Part shown: positions 1-10,354 of the stretch, piece by piece
How positions within the stretch are numbered: the first letter of the stretch is position 1
Layout: every line of letters begins with the position of its first letter
Source: Gammaproteobacteria bacterium
Lineage (GTDB): Bacteria > Pseudomonadota > Gammaproteobacteria > Steroidobacterales > XN24
Direction: 5' to 3'
Length of the DNA: 42,547 bases
NCBI GenBank assembly: GCA_029287575.1
Contig: JARFQW010000051.1
Coordinates: 1-42,547 of the forward strand
Made by a program: the position numbers and the translations under genes
The notes under the pieces: generated by a model
What the model was told of the DNA's origin: nothing
What the model saw: the letters and a program-made list of their open reading frames with translations, nothing else
Database searches by the model: none

Positions 1-20
1 ACCGTTACCGGAGGAGACCC

Positions 21-1208
21 ATGTCGTCCAATCGTAGAGAATTTCTGAAAACCGGCGGCGCACTGGGTACCGCGCTGCTGCTGAACGCCGTTCCCGGCGT
101 CGGCGGCCCTTTGCAGGCGTCCGCAGCGCCAGGCGCACGCGCGAAGGTCGCGGATCCCGTGTCGGGGCTGAAGGGACCCAAGCGCATCCTGATCTTCGGC
201 GGCACCGGTTTTATCGGGCCCAACACGGTGCGCTATGCGGTGGAACGGGGTCACGAGGTCTCCATTTTTACCCGCGGCAAGAGCCAGGCAGACATCCCGG
301 ACGTCGAGATGCTGGTCGGGGACCGCAATGACAATCACGAGGCCCTGAAAGGCCGCACCTGGGACGTCGTAATCGACAACAATACAAGCCGTGACTACCG
401 CTGGGTCCAGCGCAGCACCGACCTGCTGAAGGATTCGGTGGGTCAGTACATCTTTATCTCGTCCATTTCCGCCTACCAGATCGATGAGGCCTTGAGCCGA
501 CCCGACCGGGTGATGGCTGCGCCGCTGGTCGATGCCGGCTATGCCCGGGCGCCGAAACCGGCGGGCTGGAAGGATGGCGAACCCCTGGAATACGGTCCCA
601 TGAAGGCCTACGCAGAAGACATCGTGCACGCGGCCTTCCCGGGCCGGGCCACGGTCGTGCGACCCGGACTGATCGTGGGGCCGGGAGATCATACGGACCG
701 CTTCACCTACTGGCCGGTACGCATTGCCGAGGGCGGCGAAGTGCTGGCGCCCGGCAACCCGGACCACGCCAACCAGATCATCGACCAGCGGGATCTGACC
801 GAGTGGGTGGTTCGTCTGGCGGAACAAGGCACCACCGGCAACTTCAACGGCGTGGGACCGGCGTCGCGCCTGTCCATGGCGGAGATGCTCTATGGCATCC
901 GGGCGGCCTTCTCCAGCCCGGTGCGTTTCACCTGGGTACCCACGGATTTCCTCGAGGCACAGGAGGTTTCGCCCTGGCAGGATCTGCCGTCCTGGGTGCC
1001 GGGAGACCCCTTGATGTTCGTGGACAACGCTCCGGCCATCGCAACGGGACTCACCTTCCGGCCGCTGGCGGACACGGCGGCCGACACCGCGGCCTGGGAC
1101 CTGTCCCGCCCGGTGGCAGAGCGTTCCACCCGGCCCGACGCCCGCTTCGGCATCAGCCGGGCACGAGAGGCCGAGGTGCTGGCGGCATGGCACAAACACT
1201 CGGCATGA
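21..1208 (+). CDS. Tat-exported NAD-dependent epimerase/dehydratase-like protein
   Basis: A 395-residue protein of the extended short-chain dehydrogenase (NAD-dependent epimerase/dehydratase) superfamily. The N-terminus carries a twin-arginine signal (RREFLK at residues 5-10, then a hydrophobic stretch ending near residue 35), so it is probably exported folded. The nucleotide-binding motif GGTGFIG lies near residue 60, followed by a beta-alpha pattern (HEVSIFTRG, then WDVVIDN). A Tyr-x3-Lys pair is not obvious; an atypical SDR is likely. The start is supported by GGAGGAG a few bases upstream. The substrate cannot be told. It stands alone, convergent with katG. Export of a dinucleotide-binding enzyme by Tat is chemically reasonable because the cofactor can be loaded first. 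Confidence 0.85.
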   Translation: MSSNRREFLKTGGALGTALLLNAVPGVGGPLQASAAPGARAKVADPVSGLKGPKRILIFGGTGFIGPNTVRYAVERGHEVSIFTRGKSQADIPDVEMLVGDRNDNHEALKGRTWDVVIDNNTSRDYRWVQRSTDLLKDSVGQYIFISSISAYQIDEALSRPDRVMAAPLVDAGYARAPKPAGWKDGEPLEYGPMKAYAEDIVHAAFPGRATVVRPGLIVGPGDHTDRFTYWPVRIAEGGEVLAPGNPDHANQIIDQRDLTEWVVRLAEQGTTGNFNGVGPASRLSMAEMLYGIRAAFSSPVRFTWVPTDFLEAQEVSPWQDLPSWVPGDPLMFVDNAPAIATGLTFRPLADTAADTAAWDLSRPVAERSTRPDARFGISRAREAEVLAAWHKHSA

Positions 1209-1293
1209 TCGTCCGGCGGTACGATCGGTGGACACAATACGAACGGTGAACAGGCAACAACGAGGCAAACCGCTGGGCCGGTGACAAACAAAA

Positions 1294-1322
1294 AGGCGGC
1301 GGCGCATGACGCGCCGCCGCCT
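1294..1322 (-). terminator. Rho-independent terminator of katG
   Basis: An 11-bp perfect GC stem (1295-1305 with 1311-1321) and 5-base loop; read on the minus strand it is followed by TTTTTGTTTGTC. It lies about 66 bases past the katG stop, so it most likely ends katG transcription. Confidence 0.85.
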
Positions 1323-1387
1323 GTTCCAGGCCGCTTGTAGCTCGCGACTGAACGCTAGATGTCAGCCGCTGCCAGCACAGCAAAGTG

Positions 1388-3717
<2,330 letters not shown>

Positions 3718-3831
3718 TTGATTGTTCTGATCAGACTGATCGATGGAATCTATCGCCAGCCCCAGATGGCCAGGCAACACTGCCTGTCTGCGCTCATCCT
3801 GCGTAGGCAACGATCCAGGCATTCGGTCTAC

Positions 3832-4329
3832 TCAGTCCTCCGGTTCCTCGAGTCCCATTCGTTGGTGCCACGCAGCGAGCGACTCTTCTGGACAGGCGAC
3901 GAAGACCCTGTCGTCCGGATCCGCGTGCAGCTCGACCCAGGCCGGTTTCGAGCCGACCATCAGATGCGTTTGCTGCGGCGGCACCGGCAGTTCGGTGTCG
4001 ATCGCCGAAGCGTGCGGGTGCACCAGCTCCGGCCAGCGCGGGTCCCATACCCAGAGCGCGCTGCCGCAGAGCTTGCAGAAGTGCCGCCGGGCCGGGCTCG
4101 TCCTGGTGTTTCCGGTCTTGTCATCCAGAATCACCGCCCGGTAAACGCCGAGGCTGCCTTCCTCTTCCACCTCGAGCGACGAATGGTCGCCTCCGAGATT
4201 GACGGCGTACCCGCCCCCGCCCGCCGTCCTTCGACAAATCGAGCAGTAGCACCGGTTGAAGGGGTACGGATGGGCGGATCCCAGCCTGGAGCGCACACCG
4301 CCACAGTGACAGGACCCTTCCAGATTCAT
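3832..4329 (-). CDS. GFA-domain (CENP-V/GFA) zinc protein
   Basis: A 165-residue protein of the GFA family, named after glutathione-dependent formaldehyde-activating enzyme. It shows the typical zinc ligands: CHCGGV near residues 7-12, CYCSICRR near residues 28-35 and CKLCGS near residues 85-90. Length is normal for a single-domain member. Many family members have no proven activity on formaldehyde, so a precise reaction should not be assigned. It lies between the histone-like gene and katG on the same strand (gaps of about 125 and 185 bases). GGGAAGA upstream of the ATG can serve as ribosome binding site. Its position beside katG suggests, weakly, a role in stress or detoxification. Confidence 0.88.
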   Translation of the reverse strand: MNLEGSCHCGGVRSRLGSAHPYPFNRCYCSICRRTAGGGGYAVNLGGDHSSLEVEEEGSLGVYRAVILDDKTGNTRTSPARRHFCKLCGSALWVWDPRWPELVHPHASAIDTELPVPPQQTHLMVGSKPAWVELHADPDDRVFVACPEESLAAWHQRMGLEEPED

Positions 4330-4413
4330 ATCGATTCTTCCCGTAGAACCCTCACGTAACCGCGAACCGCCCGCGATCGGGCCGCCCGTTCATGAAGACA
4401 AACCCGCTCCCGA

Positions 4414-4441
4414 GGGAAGGTCATCCACCGATGACCCTCCC
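4414..4441 (-). terminator. Terminator-like hairpin after the histone-like gene
   Basis: An 11-bp stem with one G-U pair (4414-4424 with 4431-4441) and a 6-base loop, 14 bases past the stop of the leftward gene. No clear T-run follows, so it may be a weak terminator or an mRNA 3' stabiliser. Confidence 0.45.
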
Positions 4442-4454
4442 TGGCACGGAGCGG

Positions 4455-4913
4455 CTATTTGCGAGCGCCAGCCGCCTTTCTGCGCGGTGCCGCCTTTTTG
4501 CGTGCGGCCGCGCGCCGGGCGGGCGCCTTCTTGACTTCGACCTTGCGACGCACCGCGGCTTTCTTCCGGGTGGTGGCCTTCCTGGCCGCCGCGGGCTTTC
4601 TGCCGGTCTTCTTCGCAGCAGGCTTACGAGCCGGTGCAGGCTCCTTCCGGGCCATCAGACGTTTCTTAATGCTGGCCCAGCCGCCCTGGAGTTCCTTGTC
4701 GATGGCCGTCGCCGAGTCCTTGGCGTACTTGCCGAAGGTCCCAAGGCCGGCCCTGACCGCCGGCATCCCCTTCTCAAGCCAGGCGATAAAGCCCTTGGCA
4801 CCCTTGCTCAGGGACTCGCTCGCGGTCTGCAGTGCGTTCTTCATCGAGGACACGTCCTTTCGGGCCGTTTTCCTCGTCTTTCCAAGCTTATTTTTTGCCG
4901 TCCTGGTGGGCAT
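4455..4913 (-). CDS. Histone H1-like Lys/Arg/Ala-rich DNA-binding protein
   Basis: A 152-residue protein in two parts. Residues 1-86 look like a mostly helical region with a Gly-rich amphipathic stretch (KGAKGFIAWLEKGMPAV). Residues 87-152 are a low-complexity tail built from AAKK, ARKK and PARK-type units, with 28 Lys or Arg among the last 66 residues. Such tails are known from eukaryotic H1, AlgP and other bacterial H1-like proteins, which bind DNA without sequence specificity. A nucleoid-compaction role is inferred. GGAGGA four bases before the ATG fixes the start. The coding strand leans on GCC/AAG/CGC codons, so the tail is nearly repetitive at the DNA level and may vary in length between strains. 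Confidence 0.8.
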   Translation of the reverse strand: MPTRTAKNKLGKTRKTARKDVSSMKNALQTASESLSKGAKGFIAWLEKGMPAVRAGLGTFGKYAKDSATAIDKELQGGWASIKKRLMARKEPAPARKPAAKKTGRKPAAARKATTRKKAAVRRKVEVKKAPARRAAARKKAAPRRKAAGARK

Positions 4914-5193
4914 GATGTCCTCCGTTGAATAACGGACTCCTACTACGTATATAGCTCATGATGCAGCGCAGCGCTGAACACGCTCGGGACGCGAACCGGG
5001 TCGGGTTTGAGATCCTGGTGCGGGGCGGCTATCTCCCCTCCCGGGCGCCCCTTCGTTGTCGCAGGGATTCTTCGCCAGGCCACCGCTGGTGCGGCGCTGG
5101 ATTGATTCACTGGACAGGAGCCTTCCCCCCGGCGCAAGCTGATGCGGCAACGCAGCAAGAACAATCTGGCCTCCCGCCACTGAGAAACCCGAC

Positions 5194-6408
5194 ATGCCCG
5201 GACCCAACCGCACTCATATGACCGACCTCCGCGGGGCGGCCGCCCTGATGGTGGACGCCACCTCTGGCGTCACGAGGGTCGTCGAGCGCATGCACCGAAC
5301 TATCCAGCGGGTTCCCGGTCCGGCCGGTGCAAAGACGACTGACCGGCCGGGCGGAATTACCGGTCTGGTCTATCGCAGTGTCATGGCCGGCATTCGGCTA
5401 AGCGGTCTCGGGATCGATGCCGGTCTGCAACAGGTGGCCGAGTGGCTGCCGGAGAGCGAGACCGGATCCTCGCAGAAGCGCGACGCGTTGCTGTCGGCGC
5501 TCAACGGCGTGTATGGCGACTTCCTGGCTGACAGGAACAACCCGCTGGCGATCGACATGACGGTGCGCCATGCCGGCACTCCCATCGACCTGGAGAACCC
5601 TCCGGCCAGTACCGTCCGCGGTCCGGCCGCCGCTTCGGCCGCAGGTCAGCCCGGCGTTTCTTCAGGCAGACTTCTGCTGCTCGTTCACGGATTGTGTCTC
5701 AACGACGATCACTGGCTTCGCGACGGCCACGATCACGGGGCCGAACTGGCAGAAGAATTCGGTTATGTCCCGCTTTATCTGCGCTACAACACCGGCCGAC
5801 GCATCGCCGACAACGGGCGCGAGCTTGCCGTTGGCCTCGAAACCCTGGTGAGCCGCTGGCCGGCGCCGGTTACGGAGCTGGTCATCATCGGCCACAGCAT
5901 GGGCGGGCTGGTTGCGCGCAGCGCGTGTCATTTTGCCGATCTCGAAAAACAAACCTGGCGACAGCACCTGCGCAAACTGATATTTCTCGGCAGCCCCCAT
6001 TACGGCGCTCCGCTGGAGCGTGGCGGTCACCGGCTCGATCGCCTGCTGGAAATCAGCCCCTACTCCGCCCCATTGGCACAGATCGGCAGGCGGCGCAGCG
6101 CCGGGATCACCGATCTGCGCCATGGCAGAATCACCCATGGCGCTCCACGGATCGAACCCTTACCGGAAAACGTGAAGTGCTATGCGGCCGCGGCAACCCT
6201 CGGCGCCCAGCGCGGGCTGCTGAGCGAGAGACTGGTCGGTGACGGCCTGGTGCCCATACGCAGTGCCCTGGGACATCATCCCGATGCCGGTCCGACCCTT
6301 GGAATCCCCGAGCAACGTCAATGGGTCGGGTACCGCATGGGGCACCTCGAACTCCTCGGCCACCCTGAGGTTCACTCCCGGTTGCGATGCTGGATAGCCC
6401 GGGACTAA
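5194..6408 (+). CDS. Alpha/beta-hydrolase, lipase-like
   Basis: A 404-residue cytoplasmic-looking protein with an alpha/beta-hydrolase fold in its C-terminal two thirds. LLLLVHGLC (near residues 162-170) gives the oxyanion-hole strand, GHSMGG holds the nucleophile Ser235, and Asp350 (VGDGLVP) and His384 (MGHLELL) fit the rest of the triad. The N-terminal 130 residues resemble the cap found on PGAP1-like or polyhydroxyalkanoate-related hydrolases, without a clear match. No signal peptide is visible. A second in-frame ATG at 5218 is an alternative start; neither has a strong Shine-Dalgarno sequence. The likely activity is an esterase or lipase on an unknown lipid ester. It is flanked by a leftward gene on each side. 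Confidence 0.85.
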   Translation: MPGPNRTHMTDLRGAAALMVDATSGVTRVVERMHRTIQRVPGPAGAKTTDRPGGITGLVYRSVMAGIRLSGLGIDAGLQQVAEWLPESETGSSQKRDALLSALNGVYGDFLADRNNPLAIDMTVRHAGTPIDLENPPASTVRGPAAASAAGQPGVSSGRLLLLVHGLCLNDDHWLRDGHDHGAELAEEFGYVPLYLRYNTGRRIADNGRELAVGLETLVSRWPAPVTELVIIGHSMGGLVARSACHFADLEKQTWRQHLRKLIFLGSPHYGAPLERGGHRLDRLLEISPYSAPLAQIGRRRSAGITDLRHGRITHGAPRIEPLPENVKCYAAAATLGAQRGLLSERLVGDGLVPIRSALGHHPDAGPTLGIPEQRQWVGYRMGHLELLGHPEVHSRLRCWIARD

Positions 6409-6450
6409 TAGCGGCAGACCAGGCCAAGGGGCGGCTTCCGTGCGGGGACC

Positions 6451-6651
6451 TCAGGCGGCGACGGACAACTCCCAACAGAGCAATGATCCGAGTTCATGGT
6501 CCTTTGGCCGGCCGGCAACCGGTTCGCCAATGTGGATAGCGTAGATCAGGCCATCGGTACCGAGATAGGCCACCGAAGAGTCATCCACCGACCAGAGTTC
6601 GCTCGGTGGCAATTTGGAGATCTCGCGCAGTAATTCAGGCGTCAGTCTCAT
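6451..6651 (-). CDS. Small hypothetical protein (66 aa)
   Basis: A short reading frame starting MRLTPELLREISKLPP. The start at 6651 is chosen because it has GGGG nearby upstream and avoids a low-complexity Arg-rich extension; a longer frame to 6756 is open. The protein is acidic and soluble-looking, with no motif I recognise. An FNR-like box and a -10-like element lie upstream at spacing that suits this gene, which raises the chance that it is real and expressed when oxygen is low. It is convergent with the alpha/beta-hydrolase gene. Confidence 0.55.
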   Translation of the reverse strand: MRLTPELLREISKLPPSELWSVDDSSVAYLGTDGLIYAIHIGEPVAGRPKDHELGSLLCWELSVAA

Positions 6652-6726
6652 CAAAGCCCCCCACTGCCCCGGAAGCCGAGGAATCATGGCAGCGCAGGCC
6701 CTCACGGGGCGCGCGCTGAGGGATCG

Positions 6727-6769
6727 ACTATTCCCCAATCCGGTATCGACATGCATTGATCAGGATCAA
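6727..6769 (-). promoter_or_regulatory. Putative FNR/Anr-dependent promoter
   Basis: TTGATCAGGATCAA at 6756-6769 matches the FNR/Anr consensus TTGAT-N4-ATCAA perfectly and sits in a longer 7+7 inverted repeat (6755-6770). On the minus strand AATAGT (6732-6727) is a 4/6 match to the -10 hexamer; the box centre then falls about 42 bases upstream of the predicted start of transcription, the class II activation position. No good -10 is found at that distance on the plus strand, so the leftward small gene is the likelier target. Confidence 0.5.
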
Positions 6770-7024
6770 TTCTCCCTGTCCGGGCTTTGCGCCTGCAGCC
6801 GGGCTCCTCTGCGTGATCCAGCGCCGCGTTGTCGGATCGACGGCCATAATCCATGGATAATAAAAGAGGCCGATCCGGGTAGTCGCGCGCAGAGGACGGG
6901 GATTGCACGAATCGTCCGCGCCGCGGCAGCCGGTCCGGCCCGGGCCGCCGGAGAGGTCCGCGTGGCTCTGAACCGCGCGACGCCGTCGAATAAGCGCACC
7001 AGCCGACAACCCTCAGGAGTCTTC
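6770..7024 (+). promoter_or_regulatory. Leader of the beta-propeller gene
   Basis: This is the right part of a 373-base gene-free stretch (6652-7024). It contains GATAAT (6856-6861), a 5/6 match to the -10 hexamer, but no convincing -35 box at normal spacing, so the promoter is tentative. AGGAG at 7015-7019 lies five bases before the ATG and fixes the start. I see nothing else here. Confidence 0.3.
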
Positions 7025-8083
7025 ATGCCGCTCTACCCGACCCTCCGCGCCTCACACGCCGCCGTTCTGTTCCTGATTTTCGGGTTGCCTTGTCAGTTGG
7101 CGGCCGAGACCCTGATTGTTGCCAACAAGGCCGAAGCCACGGCGAGTCTCATCGACCTGGACACGGGTGCGGTCCGCGCCACGCTGCCCACGGGGGACGG
7201 CCCGCACGAGGTGGCCGTGGCTCCGGACGGCCGGCTCGCCGTGGTGACCAATTACGGCCGCCGCGATTCGGCAGGCAACAGCCTGACTCTCATCGACGTG
7301 CCCGGCGCGAGGGTCGTAAAGGCCATCAACCTCGGAGACTATTCGATGCCCCACGGCGTGGAGTGGCTCGACGACGAACGGGTGGCGGTCACCGTGGAAG
7401 CCAACCGGGCGCTGATCGTCGTCCACGTGCCGACCGGGGACATCGTCCAGGTGCTGGAAACCGATCAGGACATTTCCCACATGGTGGCCCTCGACCCCGA
7501 GGGCCGGCGCGCTTTCACCGCGAACATCGGCTCGGGTTCGATCACGGTTCTGGATCTGGCGTCCGGCAAGCGGGTGCGCAATATTCCCACCGGCGACGGC
7601 GCCGAGGGCCTGGCCGTGGCGCCCGGCACCCGGCAGATCTGGGTCACGAACCGGGGGGCGGACACCGTCACCGTCCTTGACGGCGAGACATTCGAAGTCG
7701 TTCGCGAGATCGAGTCAACGGGTTTTCCGATCCGGGCGACGGCCACTCCCGCCGGACACGTACTCGTCACCCGCGCCCGCGCCGGTGATCTCGTTATCTA
7801 TGACGCAGGGACCTTCGAGACCGTTCGCACCATAGCCTTCGAGATCGGCACGATGGATGTCGAAGAACGGCTGTTCGGGGATCGTTTCGGTGACAGCTCC
7901 GTCCCCATCGGAGTGATAGCCGACCCAGCCGCGGAGCGCGCCTTTGTCGCTCACGCCAATGCCGACGTCATCACCGAGATCGACCTCGCCAGCGGGGAGA
8001 TTCTGCGGATTCTGCGCGCCGGCAGGGAACCCGACGGCATGGGTTACTCGAGCCTGAGCGTGGCCGGGCCGGAATCGGGCTGA
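7025..8083 (+). CDS. Exported YVTN-type beta-propeller protein
   Basis: A 352-residue protein with a Sec signal peptide (hydrophobic core up to about residue 25, cleavage near LAAET). The mature part is a run of about 40-residue blades with the pattern VAPDGRLAVVTN, LDPEGRRAFTAN, VAPGTRQIWVTN, each followed by a TVTVLDGET-type strand, as in YVTN/cytochrome-d1-like surface and periplasmic propellers. No haem-binding CxxCH is present. The start at 7025 is chosen over an upstream in-frame ATG because of AGGAG five bases before it and because the signal peptide begins there. Such propellers usually bind proteins or ligands; the partner is not known. It converges closely with the FadL gene (17 bases). 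Confidence 0.85.
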   Translation: MPLYPTLRASHAAVLFLIFGLPCQLAAETLIVANKAEATASLIDLDTGAVRATLPTGDGPHEVAVAPDGRLAVVTNYGRRDSAGNSLTLIDVPGARVVKAINLGDYSMPHGVEWLDDERVAVTVEANRALIVVHVPTGDIVQVLETDQDISHMVALDPEGRRAFTANIGSGSITVLDLASGKRVRNIPTGDGAEGLAVAPGTRQIWVTNRGADTVTVLDGETFEVVREIESTGFPIRATATPAGHVLVTRARAGDLVIYDAGTFETVRTIAFEIGTMDVEERLFGDRFGDSSVPIGVIADPAAERAFVAHANADVITEIDLASGEILRILRAGREPDGMGYSSLSVAGPESG

Positions 8084-8100
8084 CCCCGGGCTGATACCGG

Positions 8101-9348
8101 TTACGGCCGCCCCTGTCCGGCCAGCGGCCAGTCGAAGGTCACACTGGCAAACCAGAAATCGTTGGTCTTGTAGTCCCCCTCGAAGCCGAAGGCCGGCGGA
8201 ATGCCCTCGCTGACAATGGCTGCATCCCCATAGTCGGCATAGACGAGGCTGCCGGAAATTTTCAGGCCGCTCTGGCGCACGTAGTCGGCGCCGAAGGCAT
8301 AACGCATCTGCCGGTCGATAGGCAGGTCCGCCGTTCGGTCCTCCTTGTCCACGGGATTGGTGTCGTAGGCCACACCGCTGCGCAGCGTCCATTGGCTGTT
8401 GAGCCGATAGTCGGCACCCGCCGCATAGTGGTAGGTGTCCCGCCAGTTCCTCGCCAGGCTGGCACCACCGGTGTTCGTGGAGATGAAGACGTCCTTGAGT
8501 TCGCTCCAGTTGTCCCAGCCCCAGGTCAGGTAGCCGCTCCATTTTTCGTTGAAGTCATGGCTTAATCCGACACGGGCCATGGCCGCCATGGTCAGATTCG
8601 TCTCAACGCCCACCTGACCAATAAGGTCCGCGCTGATATCGCCGTCGTAGTCGAAGTCGAATTTCGAGGTGACCCGCCCGCCAAGACGCGTGGCATCACT
8701 GAATTCGTAGAGAAAACTGGCGGAGCCCGCAACCTGGACATCGTTGCCGTCCAGGTTCACCTTGCCCTCCGGGCCTTCCACCGGCGTCTGCGGATTGGGT
8801 ACGCGCACGTCCATGTCCAGGTTGGAATACATCACGGGGAGACCCAAACCGACGGAAAACCGGTCGGTGACGCGATACCCCACGGTGGGCACGACGCCGG
8901 CGACGATCAGCGAAACCTCGGTGGTCTGAAAGCGGCCGGCCCACTGGTTGTCGTAGTCGAGGGCCGCGCCTGTCAGGGCCAGCCCCGAAATTCCCACGAC
9001 CCAGCGGTCATTCAATGGGTGGGCGTAGAAGATACTGCCGCCGGGCGCCAGCGAACCTGCATCGCCGCCGTCGCCGTCGCCGTTCACGATGCCGTTGTTC
9101 TCCACGTCGAACTCGACACTGGAGGCGATCGCGCCGACGGAAAACATCAGCTGGGGGCCTTTGAGTCGGGTCATGGCCGCGGGATTGAGAAACGCATCAG
9201 CCGCGGTCCCCGTCCCGGCCTCCTCCCCCGCGCCGGCGCGGCCCTGGCTGGGCTGGCCGTATTCCGTGATCCACAGGCCGCCGGCCCGGGCCTGGGACAG
9301 ACCCGCTGCCGCGATCAGCAGGACGAATACGATATTGCGTTTTCTCAT
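8101..9348 (-). CDS. FadL/OmpP1/TodX-family outer-membrane transporter
   Basis: A 415-residue outer-membrane beta-barrel that lets hydrophobic molecules (long-chain fatty acids, aromatics) cross the outer membrane. The signal peptide MRKRNIVFVLLIAAAGLSQARA is followed by the family's N-terminal hatch region with the signature NPAAM (around residue 48). Alternating strands with aromatic girdles run to the C-terminus. The start at 9348 is fixed by AAGGAGGGG immediately upstream; a longer open frame to 9612 would hide the signal peptide. TATAGT (9375-9370 on the minus strand) is a possible -10, without a matching -35. The substrate is unknown. Confidence 0.92.
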   Translation of the reverse strand: MRKRNIVFVLLIAAAGLSQARAGGLWITEYGQPSQGRAGAGEEAGTGTAADAFLNPAAMTRLKGPQLMFSVGAIASSVEFDVENNGIVNGDGDGGDAGSLAPGGSIFYAHPLNDRWVVGISGLALTGAALDYDNQWAGRFQTTEVSLIVAGVVPTVGYRVTDRFSVGLGLPVMYSNLDMDVRVPNPQTPVEGPEGKVNLDGNDVQVAGSASFLYEFSDATRLGGRVTSKFDFDYDGDISADLIGQVGVETNLTMAAMARVGLSHDFNEKWSGYLTWGWDNWSELKDVFISTNTGGASLARNWRDTYHYAAGADYRLNSQWTLRSGVAYDTNPVDKEDRTADLPIDRQMRYAFGADYVRQSGLKISGSLVYADYGDAAIVSEGIPPAFGFEGDYKTNDFWFASVTFDWPLAGQGRP

Positions 9349-9647
9349 GACCCCTCCTTCGTTTGACGGACTATAGCCTGTACGGGCTGCAGACGCCCGG
9401 CACCGAGCGCCTGGCGCCCTGCGACCCTCGCGGATTTCATCGGGCCGTCGCTTTCTCCCTGTTGCCCCGCCGAGGCCGCACTGGATTTTCCTCCATGCCC
9501 GTAACCGCCCCGACCGCTTTGCGAGGACCGGGTGTTCTCCCCCTGGATGACGCGCCTGTTCCACGGGCGCGCCGGCGGACCGGGCATGCCAAAGAATGCC
9601 GCATGCACGCATCCGCAGCTCGGACAGGGCGAAGCCGGAAGGTCCGC
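9349..9647. other. Gene-free stretch between fadL-like and chaC-like genes
   Basis: About 300 bases. Apart from the possible -10 of the FadL gene next to its start, I see no gene, repeat or terminator. Open frames here have no start signals or recognisable protein. Confidence 0.4.
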
Positions 9648-10169
9648 TCAGTGGCCTTCTGGCGTCGTCCCCAGCCTTGCGGCCAGGTCTTCCACGTGAG
9701 GATCGGTCTCATCGAGTGCCCGCAGCGCGCGAGCCAGTTCGAGAACGTACTCCACATTGGTCCCGCTCGCGCCGGCGCAGCGCCGGATCTGGGCCACCAT
9801 CGCGTCGATGGGTGCGTCGCCGAGAAAAGCCGGATTGTCGGTGTCCGCCACGTACATCACGCCCGGGACCTGCGCCTGCGGCAGGCCCAGATCCACCGGG
9901 TAGCGCCGGTAGCCGTTGATTTCCCGGTGGTCCAGGTGCTCGAACACGTCGGGCTCGATCAGAAAGGCCCGGCCGTAGCACCGCCGCCCGGATGACCGGA
10001 TGAGGGTAACGACACGACCCGGATCGTCCGGCACACCGCGATGATCGTGCGATCCCTGCCAGAATCGCCGCTCCCAGCCGGTCACAAACGCGGGCCGCGC
10101 GTCCAGAAACGGGAAATCCTGCCGCCAGATGAGCGACCCGTACCCGAACAGCCAGGTCGGCCCCGTCAC
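9648..10169 (-). CDS. ChaC-like gamma-glutamylcyclotransferase
   Basis: A 173-residue enzyme of the ChaC/GGCT fold, which releases 5-oxoproline from gamma-glutamyl compounds such as glutathione. The start of the fold, WLFGYGSLIW, carries the glycine-rich substrate loop; HREINGYRRY holds the expected catalytic Glu of the ChaC type. A GTG start at 10169 is proposed because the family begins only a few residues before this motif; a TTG further up (10262) would add 31 residues of unlikely Arg-rich sequence. It is divergent from the next gene. A role in glutathione turnover is inferred from the family. Confidence 0.85.
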   Translation of the reverse strand: MTGPTWLFGYGSLIWRQDFPFLDARPAFVTGWERRFWQGSHDHRGVPDDPGRVVTLIRSSGRRCYGRAFLIEPDVFEHLDHREINGYRRYPVDLGLPQAQVPGVMYVADTDNPAFLGDAPIDAMVAQIRRCAGASGTNVEYVLELARALRALDETDPHVEDLAARLGTTPEGH

Positions 10170-10354
10170 GATTCTGCGTCCATAATCCCGATTATTCCCC
10201 GCCGGCCGGGACCACGCCACAGGGCCGGAAAAAATGCGCCATGCTGGTCGGCTTGCCGGCAACGCCGCCGACGCAATACGCTAACAAGGCGGCAGCCCCA
10301 GCCGCCGGCCCGTCCCGCCGGCTGGTCGACATAGGGTGCTACGATCTACGGACC

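Noticed and set aside
4442-4465. Sigma-54 promoter (TGGCACG followed by TTTGC)
   Set aside because: The distance between the two elements is too long for a -24/-12 promoter and no suitable gene follows.
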